DNA of 64,000 nucleotides from Herminiimonas sp. (GTDB lineage Bacteria; Pseudomonadota; Gammaproteobacteria; Burkholderiales; Burkholderiaceae_D): NCBI GenBank assembly GCA_028292265.1, contig JAQGMR010000046.1, positions 1 to 64,000 of the forward strand, read 5' to 3'. Shown piece by piece: positions 1 to 9,450 of this stretch (position 1 is its first letter; each line of letters starts with the position of its first letter). The notes under the pieces were generated by a model. It saw only the letters and a program-made list of their open reading frames with translations, ran no database searches and was not told where the DNA came from. The position numbers and the translations under genes were made by a program.

Positions 1-17
1 TGACCCATGCCACAAGC

Positions 18-56
18 GTGAGAATTTCGTGGTGGTGGTGCAGGACCTTAGGCTGA
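18..56 (+). promoter_or_regulatory. Candidate leader peptide upstream of ilvI
   Basis: A short frame opening at GTG 18 reads VRISWWWCRTLG and stops at TGA 54-56. The same GTG-GTG-GTG-GTG stretch read one frame over gives NFVVVVQDLRL, running to a stop at 80-82. Runs of Trp or Val codons 160 bp before a branched-chain amino acid operon are what an attenuation leader would look like. The start codon, its ribosome site and any promoter are unclear because the window begins here, and no convincing U-run terminator follows. The remainder of 57-214 holds only the ilvI ribosome site (AAAGGA, 203-208). Confidence 0.25.
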
Positions 57-214
57 ACGAGTCGCATGCAGCGCCAGTTTGAACCGCGTTTAACGACGCG
101 CGACGGATTGACGCAAGTGCCCAAAAAAGGAATGCCGAAGTACTGTCGCCCTGAACGATTTTCGCTGGAAAAAGCATCCGATCAATTTCCCATGGACCTT
201 GAAAGGAACGTAAC

Positions 215-1939
215 ATGAACAACGAAATAACAGGCGCGGAAATCGTCGTGCGATGTCTGGCGGAAGAAGGCGTGGAACACGTCTTTGGATACCCGGGTGG
301 CGCTGTGCTCTACATCTACGACGCCATCTTCAATCAGGACAAATTTCAACACATCCTGGTACGGCATGAACAGGCGGCGGTCCATGCTGCCGATGCCTAT
401 TCCCGTAGCTCCAACAAAGTCGGCGTAGCGCTGGTCACGTCTGGTCCCGGCGTGACGAATGCCGTCACCGGCCTGGCAACTGCGTACATGGACTCCATTC
501 CCATGGTGATCATCACCGGCCAGGTTCCTTCACATGCAATCGGCCAGGATGCATTCCAGGAATGTGACACCGTCGGCATAACCCGCCCGTGCGTGAAGCA
601 TAATTTTCTCGTAAAGGACGTCAAGGATCTGGCGCTCACGATGAAAAAGGCGTTCTACATCGCGTCCACCGGCCGGCCAGGTCCTGTACTGGTCGATATC
701 CCCAAAGATATTTCGATGCACAAGGCCGTATTCGAGTACCCAAAAGAACTCGAAATGCGCTCCTACAAGCCGGTCGACAAGGGTCACTCCGGCCAGATTC
801 GCAAGGCGGTGCAGCTGCTGCTGTCGGCCGAGCGGCCCATGATCTATACCGGCGGCGGTGTGATACTTGCCAACGCGGCGCCGGAACTGAACAAGCTGGT
901 CGACCGTCTCGGATTCCCTTGCACGAATACCCTGATGGGGCTTGGCGCGTACCGCTTCTCCAGCGACAAATTCGTTGGCATGCCTGGCATGCACGGCACC
1001 TACGAAGCAAACATGGCAATGCAGCACTCGGACGTGCTGATTGCGATCGGTGCGCGCTTCGATGACCGGGTAATCGGCGATCCGAAACACTTTGCCAGTC
1101 ATCCGCGCAAGATCATTCACATCGACATCGATCCCTCGTCTATCTCCAAGCGCGTCAAGGTCGATATTCCCATCGTTGGCAATGTAAAGGATGTTCTTCA
1201 AGAGTTGTTGGCGCAGCTCGACGCCGCCGACGCCGCGTCCCAAAAGCCGAATGCCGCAGCCCTTTCGCACTGGTGGACGCAGATCAATGAATGGCGCGAG
1301 CGCGACTGCCTGAAATATTCGACGTCGCGGGAGCTGATCAAGCCGCAGTCCGTGATCCAGAAAGTTTGGGAAGTCACGAAGGGTGACGCCTTCATCACGT
1401 CCGACGTGGGACAGCACCAGATGTGGGCGGCACAGTACTACGGCTTCGACAAGCCACGACGCTGGATCAATTCCGGTGGGCTTGGCACGATGGGTGTCGG
1501 ACTTCCCTACGCCATGGGCGTGCAAATGGCGAATCCGGGCGCAACCGTGGCCTGCATCACCGGCGAGGCATCCATCCAGATGTGCATCCAGGAGCTGGCC
1601 ACCTGCAAGCAATATCACCTCACCCCCAAGATCATCCTGCTGAACAACCGTTTCCTTGGCATGGTCCGTCAATGGCAGCAGATCGACTACGGTTCTCGCT
1701 ATTCGGAGTCCTACATGGATTCGCTGCCCGACTTCACCATGCTGGCAGAGTCATACGGGCATGTGGGAATGAAGATCGAAAACCCTGCCGATGTAGACGG
1801 CGCCCTGCGTGAGGCCTTCGGCATGAAGGACCGGCTCGTGTTCATGAATTTCATTACAGATCAAACTGAAAACGTCTGGCCGATGGTCAAGGCGGGCAAG
1901 GGGCTGACTGAAATGCTGCTCGGCTCGGAGGATTTGTAA
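215..1939 (+). CDS. ilvI: Acetolactate synthase large (catalytic) subunit
   Basis: Condenses two pyruvates, or pyruvate with 2-oxobutyrate, to the acetohydroxy acids that begin valine, leucine and isoleucine synthesis. The enzyme uses thiamine diphosphate, FAD and Mg. At 574 residues it has the normal family length. The N-terminal part carries GYPGGAVL and RHEQAAVHAADAY with the catalytic Glu of the TPP-dependent family. The C-terminal TPP/Mg region shows TGEASIQMCIQEL and LLNNRFLGMV. The ATG at 215 follows AAAGGA at a good distance. The stop TAA shares one base with the ilvH start, so the two subunits are translationally coupled. Confidence 0.97.
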   Translation: MNNEITGAEIVVRCLAEEGVEHVFGYPGGAVLYIYDAIFNQDKFQHILVRHEQAAVHAADAYSRSSNKVGVALVTSGPGVTNAVTGLATAYMDSIPMVIITGQVPSHAIGQDAFQECDTVGITRPCVKHNFLVKDVKDLALTMKKAFYIASTGRPGPVLVDIPKDISMHKAVFEYPKELEMRSYKPVDKGHSGQIRKAVQLLLSAERPMIYTGGGVILANAAPELNKLVDRLGFPCTNTLMGLGAYRFSSDKFVGMPGMHGTYEANMAMQHSDVLIAIGARFDDRVIGDPKHFASHPRKIIHIDIDPSSISKRVKVDIPIVGNVKDVLQELLAQLDAADAASQKPNAAALSHWWTQINEWRERDCLKYSTSRELIKPQSVIQKVWEVTKGDAFITSDVGQHQMWAAQYYGFDKPRRWINSGGLGTMGVGLPYAMGVQMANPGATVACITGEASIQMCIQELATCKQYHLTPKIILLNNRFLGMVRQWQQIDYGSRYSESYMDSLPDFTMLAESYGHVGMKIENPADVDGALREAFGMKDRLVFMNFITDQTENVWPMVKAGKGLTEMLLGSEDL

Positions 1940-2430
1940 TGCGACACATCATCTCGGTACTGATAGAAAACGAGGCAGGCGCGTTGTCCCGCGTGGTGGG
2001 GCTCTTTTCGGCGCGCGGCTATAACATCGAAACCCTGACTGTCGCCCCAACTGAAGACGCTACCCTGTCGCGCATGACGATCGTCACTTCCGGCTCGGAC
2101 GATATCATCGAGCAGATCACCAAGCACCTTAACCGGCTGATTGAGGTCGTCAAGGTTGTGGACCTGACCGAAGGTGCCCACATCGAGCGGGAACTCATGC
2201 TGATGAAGGTTCGAGCGGTTGGAAAGGAACGGGAAGAAATGAAGCGCACCGCGGACATCTTCCGCGGACGAATCATCGACGTCACGGAAAAAACCTACAC
2301 CATTGAACTCACTGGTAACAAGGGCAAACTCGATGCCTTCATTGAGTCGATCGACCGCTCCGCGATTCTCGAAACGGTGCGAACCGGCGGGTCCGGTATC
2401 GGACGTGGCGAACGCATTCTTAAAGTTTGA
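1939..2430 (+). CDS. ilvH: Acetolactate synthase small (regulatory) subunit
   Basis: Regulatory partner of the upstream large subunit; in this family it stimulates activity and confers valine feedback inhibition. The 163-residue product opens with an ACT domain (MRHIISVLIENEAGALSRVV, then GLFSARGYNIETL), followed by the C-terminal ALS-small domain with RELMLMKV and GRIIDV. The start ATG overlaps the ilvI stop (TAATG), the classic arrangement for equal-stoichiometry subunits. ilvC follows after 35 bp, so ilvI-ilvH-ilvC is one operon. Confidence 0.97.
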   Translation: MRHIISVLIENEAGALSRVVGLFSARGYNIETLTVAPTEDATLSRMTIVTSGSDDIIEQITKHLNRLIEVVKVVDLTEGAHIERELMLMKVRAVGKEREEMKRTADIFRGRIIDVTEKTYTIELTGNKGKLDAFIESIDRSAILETVRTGGSGIGRGERILKV

Positions 2431-2441
2431 TCCACCTATAA

Positions 2442-3803
<1,362 letters not shown>

Positions 3804-3842
3804 CGACAAAGAACTAAACTTGTAGCGTGCATTGCGCGTGAC

Positions 3843-3871
3843 GAAAGGGGCGACACAATCGCCCCTTTTCT
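3843..3871 (+). terminator. Intrinsic terminator of the ilv operon
   Basis: GAAAGGGGCGA (3843-3853) pairs with TCGCCCCTTTTC (3859-3870) around a 5-nt loop. The descending arm supplies a T-run. It lies between the ilvC repeat array and the next gene. Confidence 0.75.
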
Positions 3872-3884
3872 ATTGGAGGTTCGA

Positions 3885-4670
3885 ATGAAACAGTGCTTCG
3901 CCAAGTACGTGACAACAGCAGTGATGTTTGTCAGCGCTGCTGCCAACTGCGCTGAGCCGGCACGCCCGGTCGCCTCGCCAACAGCCAGTGCCCAAACCGC
4001 TGGCGCGCTCATCGTCATTCCCGCCAGCGCAGAATTGCGACGGCCCAATGACGAAGCGCATCTAAGCTTTACAGCGGAAGAGCAGGACAAGGACAAGGCG
4101 CAGGCAGCGTCTCGTCTCAACCTTAAAATTCGGCGCGGTCTCGAAATACTCAAACAGCAGGATCCCTCCGCAGTGCTTCAGACTCGTGGCTATTACACCT
4201 ACCCGATCTATCAGGAGAGCCCTACTCCGGTTCCACGCTCCTCGGTCCAGGCCAGAAACGTGATTGGTTGGCGGGTAGGCCAGTCGGTCGACTTCACGAC
4301 CTTCAAGCTTGATAGTCTTCCGCAAACCGTCGCGGCGGCCCAGCAGGTTCTTTCCTTGAACGGCCTCAACTTCGGCCTCAGCACGAACGCGATGAAGAAG
4401 GCCGACGAGGAACGCATCAACCTTGCTCTGACCAACCTCAACGAACGCATCAGCTATGTTGCTCGGTCGTTGGGCAAGTCGTCGGCGGATGCCGTCATCG
4501 ATACGATCGATTTTGAAGGATCTGGCGCTTTTGCAACGAACGAGACTGCTTCACCCAAGATGATGATGCGGGCTGCTGCTGCACCCGAAGTCTCCGTCGC
4601 TGAGCCAAGTTTCGAGCCGGGAGAAAGCGCAATGTCGATGCGACTGGTTGCCAAGGTTCGCTTTCGATAA
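3885..4670 (+). CDS. SIMPL (DUF541) domain periplasmic protein
   Basis: A 261-residue exported protein of the SIMPL/DUF541 family, whose members are linked to envelope or oxidative stress but have no settled biochemical role. The N-terminus KQCFAKYVTTAVMFVSAAA followed by NCAEPA looks like a signal peptide; the Cys near cleavage is not a good lipobox. The family core is visible from about residue 45 (AELRRPNDEAHLSFTAEEQD) through YYTYPIY and VIGWRVGQSVDF. I chose ATG 3885 because GGAGG at 3875-3879 precedes it; an in-frame TTG at 3873 overlaps that site. It stands alone between a terminator and the psd promoter. Confidence 0.8.
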   Translation: MKQCFAKYVTTAVMFVSAAANCAEPARPVASPTASAQTAGALIVIPASAELRRPNDEAHLSFTAEEQDKDKAQAASRLNLKIRRGLEILKQQDPSAVLQTRGYYTYPIYQESPTPVPRSSVQARNVIGWRVGQSVDFTTFKLDSLPQTVAAAQQVLSLNGLNFGLSTNAMKKADEERINLALTNLNERISYVARSLGKSSADAVIDTIDFEGSGAFATNETASPKMMMRAAAAPEVSVAEPSFEPGESAMSMRLVAKVRFR

Positions 4671-4683
4671 CACCGCATTAGCG

Positions 4684-4755
4684 TACCGTCCGGTTAAGAG
4701 ATTACTTTTGGGCAGTGCTCGACTAGAATAGCGTCGTCTCACATTACCGTCCGGT
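4684..4755 (+). promoter_or_regulatory. psd promoter flanked by 11-bp direct repeats
   Basis: A sigma70-like promoter can be drawn as TTACTT (4702-4707), 16-bp spacer, TAGAAT (4724-4729). Two identical copies of TACCGTCCGGT (4684-4694 and 4745-4755) flank it, one upstream of -35 and one just beyond the expected start point. Their placement suggests operator sites, but no regulator is identified. Confidence 0.45.
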
Positions 4756-4774
4756 CAATCACTACGGAGCAACA

Positions 4775-5413
4775 TTGAAGAATTACCCGCATCCGATCAT
4801 TGCGCGCGAAGGCTGGCGCTATCTCACCCTCGCGTTTGCGGTTGCCCTTGCTTCCACTTTTTTCATTGGACCATGGTCAATCCCATTCTGGATCATTGCA
4901 CTTTTCGTCCTGCAGTTCTTTCGCGATCCACCTCGCAATATCCCGCAGGATCCGAACGCGGTGCTGTCGCCGGCAGATGGGCGGATCGTCGTTGTTGAAA
5001 AGGTGCGTGACCCTTACGCAAATCGGGAGGCGCTCAAGATTAGTGTGTTCATGAACGTGTTCAACGTTCATTCGAACCGCGCGCCGGTAGACGGGAAAAT
5101 CGAAAATGTTCAGTACTTCCCCGGGAAGTTCGTTAATGCCGATCTGGACAAGGCATCGACTGAAAATGAGCGCAATGCCCTTACGATCACGGCGGCGAAT
5201 GGCCATACGGTGACATGCGTCCAGGTAGCAGGACTTATTGCCCGACGCATTCTCTGCTATGTGAAGGCGAACGACAGCTTGCGGCGCGGACAGCGTTACG
5301 GCTTCATTCGGTTCGGTTCACGCGTCGATGTCTACCTGCCGCTGACTGCCAGGCCAAGGGTCACGGTCGGCGAAAAGGTATCGGCGACGGAAACCATTCT
5401 TGCCGACCTTTGA
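4775..5413 (+). CDS. psd: Phosphatidylserine decarboxylase proenzyme
   Basis: Makes phosphatidylethanolamine from phosphatidylserine at the inner membrane. The 212-residue length fits the short PSD-A type rather than the roughly 300-residue E. coli type. An N-terminal hydrophobic stretch (residues about 15-45) anchors it. The core has [11 protein letters not shown] and [16 protein letters not shown]. The self-cleavage site that creates the pyruvoyl group is the Gly-Ser of [11 protein letters not shown] near the C-terminus. The start appears to be TTG 4775 after GGAGC; no ATG lies close enough. It sits 35 bp before pssA, which makes its substrate. Confidence 0.93.
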   Translation: MKNYPHPIIAREGWRYLTLAFAVALASTFFIGPWSIPFWIIALFVLQFFRDPPRNIPQDPNAVLSPADGRIVVVEKVRDPYANREALKISVFMNVFNVHSNRAPVDGKIENVQYFPGKFVNADLDKASTENERNALTITAANGHTVTCVQVAGLIARRILCYVKANDSLRRGQRYGFIRFGSRVDVYLPLTARPRVTVGEKVSATETILADL

Positions 5414-5448
5414 CGCGTCTGCCCAATAAAAACGGACTCAGGAACACC

Positions 5449-6324
5449 ATGGCAAATTTCCAGCGCCGCAAGGGTAAAAAAGGGTTGACGCCTTTTCCGA
5501 AGGTGGTCCGCCGCTACAAGCAGTCCTTGCACCGGCCGCACCTCGAGGAAAGTGAGGCGGTCATCCCGGCGCGGCGGCATCGCGGTATCTTCCTGTTGCC
5601 CAATGCATTCACGACCGCAGCCTTGTTCTGCGGTTTCTTTGCAATCGTCATGGCGATGAACCAGAAGTTTGACCAGGCGGCCATCGCCATTTTCGCGGCC
5701 ATGGTGCTCGACGCGGTCGACGGCAGGGTAGCGCGGTTGACCAACACGCAGAGCGAGTTCGGTGCGCAGTACGACAGCCTGTCCGACATGGTGTCGTTCG
5801 GCGCGGCGCCGGCACTGGTGGTCTACGAGTGGTCGCTGCGAGGGATGGGCAAGCTCGGATGGCTCGCGGCCTTCGTCTATTGCGCCGGTGGCGCCTTGCG
5901 CCTGGCGCGCTTTAATACGAACATTACGGTCGTTGATAAACGCTACTTCCAGGGATTACCCAGCCCGGCGGCGGCGGCCCTGGTTGCCGGCTTTGTCTGG
6001 CTCATGGATGACCTTCACTTTATTGGCACAAACCTCACTTGGCCGGCCTGGATCATTACACTGTATGCGGGCCTGACGATGGTCACCAACGTGCCGTTCT
6101 ACAGCTTCAAGGACGTCAATTTCCGCAAGTCCGTGCCGTTCATAGCGATCTTCGTGATCGTGCTCATCTTTGTCGCGGTTTCCAGCGATCCGCCCAAGGT
6201 GCTGTTCGGACTTTTTGTTTTGTATGGATTGTCTGGCTACGGCGTCTATTTCTGGCGACTCTTAAAAGGCAAACCGGTCAGCATTATTCAAACCCAAACC
6301 GAGGGCGTGGACGAGAAGGAATAG
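5449..6324 (+). CDS. pssA: CDP-diacylglycerol-serine O-phosphatidyltransferase
   Basis: Integral membrane enzyme that transfers the phosphatidyl group from CDP-diacylglycerol to serine, supplying Psd. The CDP-alcohol phosphatidyltransferase signature is complete: DAVDGRVARL followed by GAQYDSLSDMVSFG, giving D-x2-D-G-x2-A-R-x8-G-x3-D-x3-D. About eight hydrophobic segments fill the 291 residues. I chose ATG 5449 with AGGAA upstream, since the basic start MANFQRRKGKKG is typical. The open frame extends further back inside psd but lacks a start signal there. Confidence 0.95.
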   Translation: MANFQRRKGKKGLTPFPKVVRRYKQSLHRPHLEESEAVIPARRHRGIFLLPNAFTTAALFCGFFAIVMAMNQKFDQAAIAIFAAMVLDAVDGRVARLTNTQSEFGAQYDSLSDMVSFGAAPALVVYEWSLRGMGKLGWLAAFVYCAGGALRLARFNTNITVVDKRYFQGLPSPAAAALVAGFVWLMDDLHFIGTNLTWPAWIITLYAGLTMVTNVPFYSFKDVNFRKSVPFIAIFVIVLIFVAVSSDPPKVLFGLFVLYGLSGYGVYFWRLLKGKPVSIIQTQTEGVDEKE

Positions 6325-6381
6325 GCGACCGGCGGGCTGGCGACAGACAATCCTACTCCGTCACCGCGTGATGCAAAGAGG

Positions 6382-6410
6382 TTGCACTTTTCGAAAAATG
6401 CACTTATAGT
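6382..6410 (+). promoter_or_regulatory. Promoter of the leuA leader
   Basis: TTGCAC (6382-6387), 17-bp spacer, TATAGT (6405-6410): a close sigma70 match with ideal spacing. The predicted start point is about 6416-6418, at or next to the ATG of the leader peptide. Confidence 0.75.
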
Positions 6411-6417
6411 TTCCGAC

Positions 6418-6501
6418 ATGTCAAGCGCGATCCCCACTTCCGCTATTGCTTCATCAAGCAGCCTGCATTTCGGGCTGCTATCGCTATTCCTGCTGCGCTA
6501 A
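6418..6501 (+). CDS. leuL: Leu-rich leader peptide of leuA
   Basis: A 27-codon frame starting [15 protein letters not shown] and ending [12 protein letters not shown] before TAA 6499-6501. Seven of the last 12 residues are Leu, with two uncommon CTA codons. It sits between a strong promoter and leuA, the first committed gene of leucine synthesis, which is the arrangement of a transcription-attenuation leader. The ATG lies at the predicted transcript start, so it would be read leaderless. AGCAGCC (6457-6463) and GGCTGCT (6473-6479) form a hairpin within the Leu-codon region. The role is inferred from position and composition only. Confidence 0.65.
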   Translation: MSSAIPTSAIASSSSLHFGLLSLFLLR

Positions 6502-6561
6502 CGCGCACATTCCCTTACCCCACAATTCGTGTAGTCCCAGGCTCGTGCTGAATCGGCAAGG

Positions 6562-6600
6562 GCAGGCGAAAAGCCATCCCGGGCCTGCATTCCATTATTT
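6562..6600 (+). terminator. Candidate attenuator hairpin before leuA
   Basis: GCAGGC (6562-6567) pairs with GCCTGC (6583-6588), followed by an A/T-rich tract ATTCCATTATTTT. It lies between the leader stop and the leuA ribosome site. The U-run is imperfect, so the terminator assignment is tentative. A second small hairpin, TGCGC/GCGCA, surrounds the leader stop codon. Confidence 0.35.
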
Positions 6601-6616
6601 TCCCAAGGAGCTCAGC

Positions 6617-8158
6617 ATGGCCGCAGAAAAATTGATCATTTTCGATACCACCTTGCGCGATGGCGAACAATCGCCCGGCGCGTCGATGACCAAGGATGAA
6701 AAAATCCGCATCGCCAGACAGCTGGAGCGACTGAAGGTTGACGTGATCGAAGCAGGCTTTGCCGCATCTTCCCAGGGCGACTTCGAAGCGATCCGCGCCA
6801 TTGCCGGCCTGATCAAGGATTCCACCGTGTGCTCGCTGTCGCGTGCCAATGATCGCGACATTTCCCGCGCCGCCGAGGCGCTTCAGGGGGCAGAGCGCAA
6901 GCGCATCCATACCTTCATTGCCACGTCGCCGCTGCACATGGAAAAGAAGCTGCGCATGACGCCGGATCAGGTTTTCGAGCAGGCAAAACTCGCCGTCCGG
7001 TTCGCGCGCCAGTTCACTGATGATGTCGAATTCAGTCCCGAAGATGGCAGCCGCTCTGACATGGATTTTCTTTGCCGCGTCATCGAATCTGTAATCAACG
7101 AGGGGGCAGGGACCATCAACTTTGCGGACACGGTTGGTTATGCCGTTCCCGAGTTGTACGGCAACATGATCAAGACGCTGCGGGAGCGGATTCCCAACTC
7201 CGACAAGGCGGTATGGTCGGTTCATTGCCACAACGATCTCGGCATGGCGGTAGCCAATTCGCTTGCTGGCGTCATGATTGGCGGCGCAAGGCAAGTAGAG
7301 TGCACCATCAACGGCTTGGGTGAGCGTGCCGGCAATACCGCGCTCGAAGAAATCGTCATGGCAGTGCGTACTCGCAAGGACCACTTCAATCTTGACTTGG
7401 GCATTGACGCCAGCCAGATCGTTCCTGCGTCCAAACTCGTGTCGCAGATCACCGGCTTTGCGGTCCAGCCAAACAAGGCGGTGGTCGGGGCAAACGCCTT
7501 TGCGCATGCCTCCGGTATCCATCAGGATGGCGTGCTCAAGGCGCGCGACACCTACGAGATCATGCGGGCCGAAGACGTTGGCTGGACCGCCAACAAGATC
7601 GTGCTCGGAAAGCTTTCCGGGCGCAACGCGTTCAAGCAGAGGCTGCAGGAGCTTGGCATTTCGCTTGATTCAGAGACCGAGGTCAATGCGGCCTTCACCC
7701 GCTTCAAGGAACTGGCCGATCGCAAGTCGGACATCTTCGATGAAGACATCATTGCTCTCGTGTCGGACGACCAGCAATCCCACGAGAAGGACTACTACCG
7801 TTTCGTCTCGCTCTCGCAGCATTCCGAGACCGGTGAAAAGCCCGCGGCAAAAGTGGTTTTTACCATCGATGGAAGAGAATCGACCTGCGAAGGGCAGGGC
7901 AATGGCCCGGTCGACGCCATCGTCAATGCAATTGAATCGGAAACCGGTAGTGGCGCTGAACTGCTGCTCTTTTCGGTTAACGCGATCACGACCGGGACAC
8001 AATCCCAGGGTGAAGTGACGATGCGCCTGTCAAAAGCGGGTCGTATCGTCAATGGCGTCGGCGCCGATCTTGACATCGTGGTCGCTTCCGCAAAGGCGTA
8101 TTTGTCTGCGCTGAACAAATTGCAATCGAAGGCTGAAAAGCTTAATCCGCAGTTGTAG
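6617..8158 (+). CDS. leuA: 2-isopropylmalate synthase
   Basis: Condenses acetyl-CoA with 2-oxoisovalerate, the first committed step of leucine synthesis. The 513 residues match the long bacterial LeuA. The DRE-TIM barrel carries [16 protein letters not shown] and the [16 protein letters not shown] metal site, then [12 protein letters not shown]. The C-terminal regulatory (LeuA dimer) domain has [22 protein letters not shown], the type that binds leucine for feedback inhibition. ATG 6617 follows AAGGAG. It has its own promoter and leader rather than being transcribed only from pssA. Confidence 0.97.
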   Translation: MAAEKLIIFDTTLRDGEQSPGASMTKDEKIRIARQLERLKVDVIEAGFAASSQGDFEAIRAIAGLIKDSTVCSLSRANDRDISRAAEALQGAERKRIHTFIATSPLHMEKKLRMTPDQVFEQAKLAVRFARQFTDDVEFSPEDGSRSDMDFLCRVIESVINEGAGTINFADTVGYAVPELYGNMIKTLRERIPNSDKAVWSVHCHNDLGMAVANSLAGVMIGGARQVECTINGLGERAGNTALEEIVMAVRTRKDHFNLDLGIDASQIVPASKLVSQITGFAVQPNKAVVGANAFAHASGIHQDGVLKARDTYEIMRAEDVGWTANKIVLGKLSGRNAFKQRLQELGISLDSETEVNAAFTRFKELADRKSDIFDEDIIALVSDDQQSHEKDYYRFVSLSQHSETGEKPAAKVVFTIDGRESTCEGQGNGPVDAIVNAIESETGSGAELLLFSVNAITTGTQSQGEVTMRLSKAGRIVNGVGADLDIVVASAKAYLSALNKLQSKAEKLNPQL

Positions 8159-8268
8159 GCTCAGTGCCGGCCTTTCTAGCCTTCGGGCTTCAGCGTGAGA
8201 GACGCGCCGGTCGGCAGCCCGGTGCGCTTCTTACGGGTTAGCCCTGAATTCCGGGATGCCGTGTCGAC

Positions 8269-8772
8269 CTAAAAGGGAATATTCAAGTCGGGCGTACGAC
8301 GGGGATCGGGACCATTTTCCATGCGCTGCACCACGCCGCTGCGGTCGAAGTGCACGTGCATGATCGAGTCCCAGACATTCGCTTCGCGATATGGGTAAGA
8401 CCATACTTCGAGTTGAGAAAGCGTCAGGAAAACGGTACGGCTTGGCGCACCGATCGTCAGTAGCACATCCTGCTTGGTCGTCTTGCCCGGCACGATGGTG
8501 GCGAAGGTTGGGCTGTTGAGTACTTGTTGATAGGAAATCAGTCGTTTATCCGGGCCGAATCGTGCCATGTACGTTGTCTGGCCATACGGCCCATTCATGT
8601 ATTCCAGAAGCTCGTCATTTCCGGCTTGATACTGATGTGTCGGTTGCCCAAGCCTGGCGATTACGTCCTGTTCCGAGGCGCCTGGTGGCAGTTGCGTAGG
8701 GGCCATCAATGCACAGCCGCCGAGGCCGAAGACCAGGGCGATAAAAAGCGCAGACAAGGTTGGTTTCTTCAT
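8269..8772 (-). CDS. BamE/SmpA-like outer-membrane lipoprotein
   Basis: A 167-residue predicted lipoprotein. The signal MKKPTLSALFIALVFGLGGC ends in a lipobox with Cys at residue 20. The mature part, ASEQDVIARLGQPTHQYQ and KTTKQDVLLTIGAPSRTVFL, shows two copies of the SmpA/OmlA-like helix-hairpin seen in BamE-type proteins. It is longer than BamE itself and more likely a paralogue of unknown job. GAGG precedes the ATG. It is transcribed divergently from rpsO. The 110 bp separating it from leuA contain no gene. Confidence 0.75.
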   Translation of the reverse strand: MKKPTLSALFIALVFGLGGCALMAPTQLPPGASEQDVIARLGQPTHQYQAGNDELLEYMNGPYGQTTYMARFGPDKRLISYQQVLNSPTFATIVPGKTTKQDVLLTIGAPSRTVFLTLSQLEVWSYPYREANVWDSIMHVHFDRSGVVQRMENGPDPRRTPDLNIPF

Positions 8773-8809
8773 TGGAATGCCTCTAAATCGGGAAAGTTCG
8801 CGCCGTGGT

Positions 8810-8838
8810 TTGAATGCGGTAGCACTTTCCGATATACT
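8810..8838 (+). promoter_or_regulatory. rpsO promoter
   Basis: TTGAAT (8810-8815), 17-bp spacer, TATACT (8833-8838). Downstream in the leader, CCGGCC and GGTCGG can pair around AATTC and are followed by a T7 run near 8869-8875, a possible small regulatory hairpin before rpsO. Confidence 0.65.
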
Positions 8839-8933
8839 ACCGCACCGGCCAATTCGGTCGGATCTTCGTTTTTTTGATAATTCACGGTGTTTAGGGTCTC
8901 GACTCTCTTCACCGCCTGTGAAAGGTAATTGCC

Positions 8934-9203
8934 ATGGCAGTAGAGAAAACTAGCAAGGCCGCTATTATCGCGGACAACGCGCGCGGTCAAAACGATACGG
9001 GTTCTCCGGAAGTGCAAGTCGCTTTGCTAACGGCCCGCATCAACGAACTGAATGGCCACTTCAAGGCCCACGCCAAGGATCACCACTCCCGCCGCGGCCT
9101 GATCATGATGGTTAATCGTCGTAAAAGCCTGTTGTCGTATTTGAAGGGCAAGGACGCGACCCGCTATCGGTCGTTGATCGAAAAACTCGGTTTGCGCAAG
9201 TAA
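8934..9203 (+). CDS. rpsO: 30S ribosomal protein S15
   Basis: Primary 16S rRNA-binding protein of the small subunit platform. The 89-residue length is exactly that of the family, with conserved [36 protein letters not shown] and [19 protein letters not shown]. It is followed by a terminator-like hairpin and then pnp, the order conserved in many proteobacteria. AAAGGT lies upstream of ATG 8934. Confidence 0.97.
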   Translation: MAVEKTSKAAIIADNARGQNDTGSPEVQVALLTARINELNGHFKAHAKDHHSRRGLIMMVNRRKSLLSYLKGKDATRYRSLIEKLGLRK

Positions 9204-9240
9204 GCACTGCGGCGCATTGCTCGATTTCCAGTTTACTGCC

Positions 9241-9276
9241 CAAATGCCTGTATCAGTTTTCTGATGCGGGCATTTT
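9241..9276 (+). terminator. Terminator after rpsO
   Basis: CAAATGCC (9241-9248) pairs with GGGCATTTTG (9267-9276), with an inner ATCAG/CTGAT stem around TTTT. The rest of the 247-bp rpsO-pnp interval (to 9450) shows no further gene; in enterobacteria this leader is the target of PNPase autocontrol. Confidence 0.65.
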
Positions 9277-9450
9277 GTCCATTTGCGGTTCCCTGCGTCG
9301 GGCGGTAGCGTCTTCATTATTCATGCATGACCCAGCAGAAGCAAACGCGCCAGTTGGCGCAATGACGGTAGTTTCATCCTCTGAGATGCCGTCTGTGGTG
9401 AGGTGAACGACAGCCCCTGAAAATCTGTCGGCAAAATGAAAGGAAAGGCC

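Noticed and set aside
530-1672. 380-codon open frame antisense to ilvI
   Set aside because: It mirrors a confidently identified essential gene. No family features or start signals.
6515-7522. 335-codon open frame antisense to leuA and its leader
   Set aside because: A GC-rich shadow of leuA; begins inside non-homologous sequence.
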